From Paenibacillus montanisoli (GTDB taxonomy: Bacteria; Bacillota; Bacilli; Paenibacillales; Paenibacillaceae): 64,000 nucleotides of DNA. Of the stretch, positions 62,222 through 64,000 are shown one piece after another; the first letter of the stretch is position 1; every line of letters starts with the position of its first letter. The stretch covers positions 868,001-932,000 of the forward strand of contig NZ_QLUW01000001.1 in assembly GCF_003268025.1 (NCBI RefSeq). The letters run 5' to 3'. The notes beneath the pieces were generated by a model. The model was not told the DNA's origin, did no database searches, and saw only the letters and a list, made by a program, of their open reading frames with translations. The position numbers were made by a program, and so were the translations under genes.

Positions 62222-63154
62222 ATGAAACATATTTCGCTGCCAGGCGTTAAGCAAGGCATTTCCCAGCTCATCATGGGCTCGGACTATTTTGCGCCAGAAA
62301 ATTACGAGCTTGTCTGCACCAATTTGGATGCGTTTACGGCAATCGGCGGCAATACGATCGATTCCGCGTTCATTTATTGCGGCGGCAAGAGCGAGCAGGC
62401 GATCGGCATGTGGATGGAAGACCGCAAAAACCGCGAATCCATCAATATTTGGACAAAAGGCGGCCATCCGAACCAACACGGGCCGCAAGTGAACCGGGAG
62501 GCGATCTATAACGAGCTGATGATCAGCTTGGAGCGTCTGCGCACGGATTACATCGATATTTATGCGCTGCACCGGGATGATGTCAACGTGCCGGTCGGCG
62601 AGATCGTTGAAATTTTGAACGAGCACATTGAAGCGGGACGCATCCGCACGTTCGGGGGCTCGAACTGGACGACTGCGCGTCTGCAGGAAGCGAATGCGTA
62701 TGCGGCGGATCACGGCCTTCGCGGCTTCGAATTCAGCAGCCCGAACCTGAGTCTTGCGAAAGCGAAAGAACCTTATTGGGCAGACTGCATCAGCGTCGAC
62801 GAGGAGATTCTCAGATGGCATGAGCGCACGGAGCTTCCGGTGCTCTCTTGGTCTTCGCAGGCGCGCGGCTTCTTTACGGGCCGATTTACGCCGGAGGACC
62901 ATTCGGATCAAGACCTGGTGCGCGTGTTCTACAATGACGATAACTGGGAGCGTTACCGCCGTGCGGAGCAGCTGGGCAAAGAGAAGGGTTACTCGACGAT
63001 CCAAATCGCGCTTGCGTACGTGCTGAACCAATCCTTCCAGACGGCTGCGATCATCGGTCCGCGCAACGAAGCTGAGATGAAATCCTGCCTGGAAGCGACG
63101 ACGATCCCGCTTACGCAGGAGGAGATCAAATGGCTGGATCTGCGGACGCGCTAA
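62222..63154 (+). CDS. Aldo/keto reductase
   Basis: This 310-residue NADPH-dependent reductase has the AKR barrel: TIDSAFIYCGGKSEQAIG with Asp and Tyr of the tetrad, Lys in INIWTKGGHP, His in DIYALHRDD, FGGSNWT and a C-terminal IIGPRNEAEMKSCLEA cofactor loop. AGGAGG precedes ATG 62222. Next to a Gfo/Idh/MocA enzyme, and overlapping an esterase gene, it probably belongs to a three-gene unit for a modified sugar. Confidence 0.9.
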   Translation: MKHISLPGVKQGISQLIMGSDYFAPENYELVCTNLDAFTAIGGNTIDSAFIYCGGKSEQAIGMWMEDRKNRESINIWTKGGHPNQHGPQVNREAIYNELMISLERLRTDYIDIYALHRDDVNVPVGEIVEILNEHIEAGRIRTFGGSNWTTARLQEANAYAADHGLRGFEFSSPNLSLAKAKEPYWADCISVDEEILRWHERTELPVLSWSSQARGFFTGRFTPEDHSDQDLVRVFYNDDNWERYRRAEQLGKEKGYSTIQIALAYVLNQSFQTAAIIGPRNEAEMKSCLEATTIPLTQEEIKWLDLRTR

Positions 63155-63933
63155 TCGAGCTGTGGCCGGAAGGAGCCCCGCTAGCCGCGGGGACTTCCGA
63201 CGAAGACCGTCCTGCGCTAACGCCTTACCTGGTTGCGGGCAGCAAAAGCGCCGTGATCGTTTGCCCCGGCGGCGGTTACGGCATGCGGGCGGATCATGAA
63301 GGGGAGCCGATCGCGCTCTGGCTGAACAGCCTCGGCATTTCGTCCTTCGTCTTGCGGTATCGGGTCGCGCCGTACAAGTATCCGAGCGCGCTGCTGGATG
63401 CGCAGCGGGCGATCCGGTATGTACGTCTGCACGCAGGCGAATACGGCATTGACGCAGGACGGATCGGGATCCTCGGCTTCTCCGCCGGCGGTCATCTCGT
63501 TTCAACGGCAGGCACGCATTACGACGGAGGCAACCCGGAGGCGGCCGATCCGGTCGAGCGCATGTCGAGCCGGCCGGATTTGCTCATTCTATGCTATCCG
63601 GTCATTTCGATGCAGCCGCCATTCATGCATGAGGGATCGCGGATAAATTTGCTCGGCTCGGTACCGGACGCCGAACGGGTTCAGCTGCTCAGCAATGAGC
63701 TGCAGGTGACGCCTGATACGCCGCCTGCCTTTCTGTGGCATACGTCGGATGATGCTCCGGTGCCGGTCGAGAACAGCCTGCTGTTTGCGATGGCGCTGCG
63801 CCGTGAAGGCGTCCCGTTCGATCTGCATGTGTACGAGCATGGGCCGCACGGCATGGGGCTGGCGGCGGACGATCCGCATGTGTCCAACTGGACGACGGTT
63901 TGCGGTTTGTGGCTGAAACGGAACGGGTTTTAA
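63130..63933 (+). CDS. Alpha/beta hydrolase, acetyl-esterase-like
   Basis: This 267-residue hydrolase has the oxyanion segment VIVCPGGGYGMRADHEG, the nucleophile Ser118 in LGFSAGGHLVST and the catalytic His in HGPHGMGLAADD, with the Asp probably in TSDDAPVP. It resembles BD-FAE and xylan acetylesterases that deacetylate sugars. No signal peptide is present, so it acts on imported acetylated sugars. Its ATG lies 25 bp inside the aldo/keto reductase gene, with AGGAGGAG before it. A terminator follows. Confidence 0.87.
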   Translation: MAGSADALIELWPEGAPLAAGTSDEDRPALTPYLVAGSKSAVIVCPGGGYGMRADHEGEPIALWLNSLGISSFVLRYRVAPYKYPSALLDAQRAIRYVRLHAGEYGIDAGRIGILGFSAGGHLVSTAGTHYDGGNPEAADPVERMSSRPDLLILCYPVISMQPPFMHEGSRINLLGSVPDAERVQLLSNELQVTPDTPPAFLWHTSDDAPVPVENSLLFAMALRREGVPFDLHVYEHGPHGMGLAADDPHVSNWTTVCGLWLKRNGF

Positions 63934-63947
63934 TCGATGGTGCCGTG

Positions 63948-63986
63948 TTCCTCTCCTGCCGTAAGGCGGGAGGGGAATTATTTTTT
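63948..63986 (+). terminator. Rho-independent terminator
   Basis: TTCCTCTCCTGCC pairs with GGCGGGAGGGGAA around a GTAA loop, followed by T. It ends the Gfo-AKR-esterase unit. Confidence 0.88.
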
Positions 63987-64000
63987 GCGGCGTGCAGGTG

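Overview
The window looks like chromosome from a Paenibacillus-type member of the Bacillota. The GC content is moderately high, ribosome binding sites are strong AGGAGG types, and there are TTG and GTG starts. It carries two LplB/YtcP/lipoprotein sugar ABC transporters, a YesM/YesN-type two-component pair, many AraC, GntR and DeoR regulators, a lutABC operon with lutR, and a rhamnose operon containing the bifunctional aldolase-dehydrogenase. I see no rRNA, tRNA, phage, insertion sequence or CRISPR array. The genes are ordinary accessory metabolism of a plant-polysaccharide-degrading soil bacterium.

Layout. 0-8.4 kb: end of a glycoside hydrolase, then a sugar ABC operon (two permeases and a binding lipoprotein), a Gfo/Idh/MocA dehydrogenase, a D-2-hydroxyacid dehydrogenase and a GH43-like protein. 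8.4-22.3 kb: PAP2 phosphatase, an OmpR-type response regulator and kinase followed by an RND efflux pump, two MFS transporters, an AraC regulator facing a PhyH dioxygenase, GNAT, a small membrane protein, a YdjC/ChbG-type deacetylase and an esterase. 22.6-32.4 kb: a GH36 alpha-galactosidase-like gene with an internal amber codon, facing a probable sugar-acid operon (FAH-type hydrolase, VOC protein, FadR-type GntR regulator, a frameshifted four-carbon acid sugar kinase, PanE-like reductase, UlaG-like lactonase, Gfo/Idh/MocA, zinc dehydrogenase). 32.5-38.7 kb: L-rhamnose catabolism (rhaEW, an ASRT-family protein, rhaA, rhaB, a DeoR regulator). 38.9-42.7 kb: lactate utilisation lutABC and lutR. 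42.7-47.9 kb: a decayed SDR fragment, a DUF2277 gene, an amber-interrupted endonuclease-like gene, then cardiolipin synthase and a small alarmone synthetase lying between two different tandem-repeat arrays of 51 and 52 bp units. 47.9-56 kb: YesM/YesN and a second sugar ABC operon, followed by an AraC regulator. 56-64 kb: a membrane-anchored GH5 glucanase, nucleoside hydrolase, arylamine N-acetyltransferase, DedA protein, Gfo/Idh/MocA, aldo/keto reductase and an acetyl-esterase-like hydrolase.

How it works together. Surface or secreted hydrolases release oligosaccharides, the two ABC importers (without ATPases of their own, as usual for this class) take them up, and cytoplasmic hydrolases and NAD-dependent dehydrogenases process them. 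Control appears local: LacI/CcpA-like palindromes lie before the ABC operons, a FadR-type palindrome overlaps the start of the sugar-acid operon, and a TTGTCA/TGACAA palindrome lies on the lut promoter.

The most unusual content is structural: two long minisatellites flanking cls-relQ (one with repeated Shine-Dalgarno/ATG mini-ORFs, one built from two palindromes), a dispersed 28-29 bp intergenic repeat found in two clusters 36 kb apart, and five broken or decayed genes. The ASRT (Anabaena sensory rhodopsin transducer) family protein inside the rhamnose operon is the most interesting protein-level observation. I did not find a clear new defence or mobile system.
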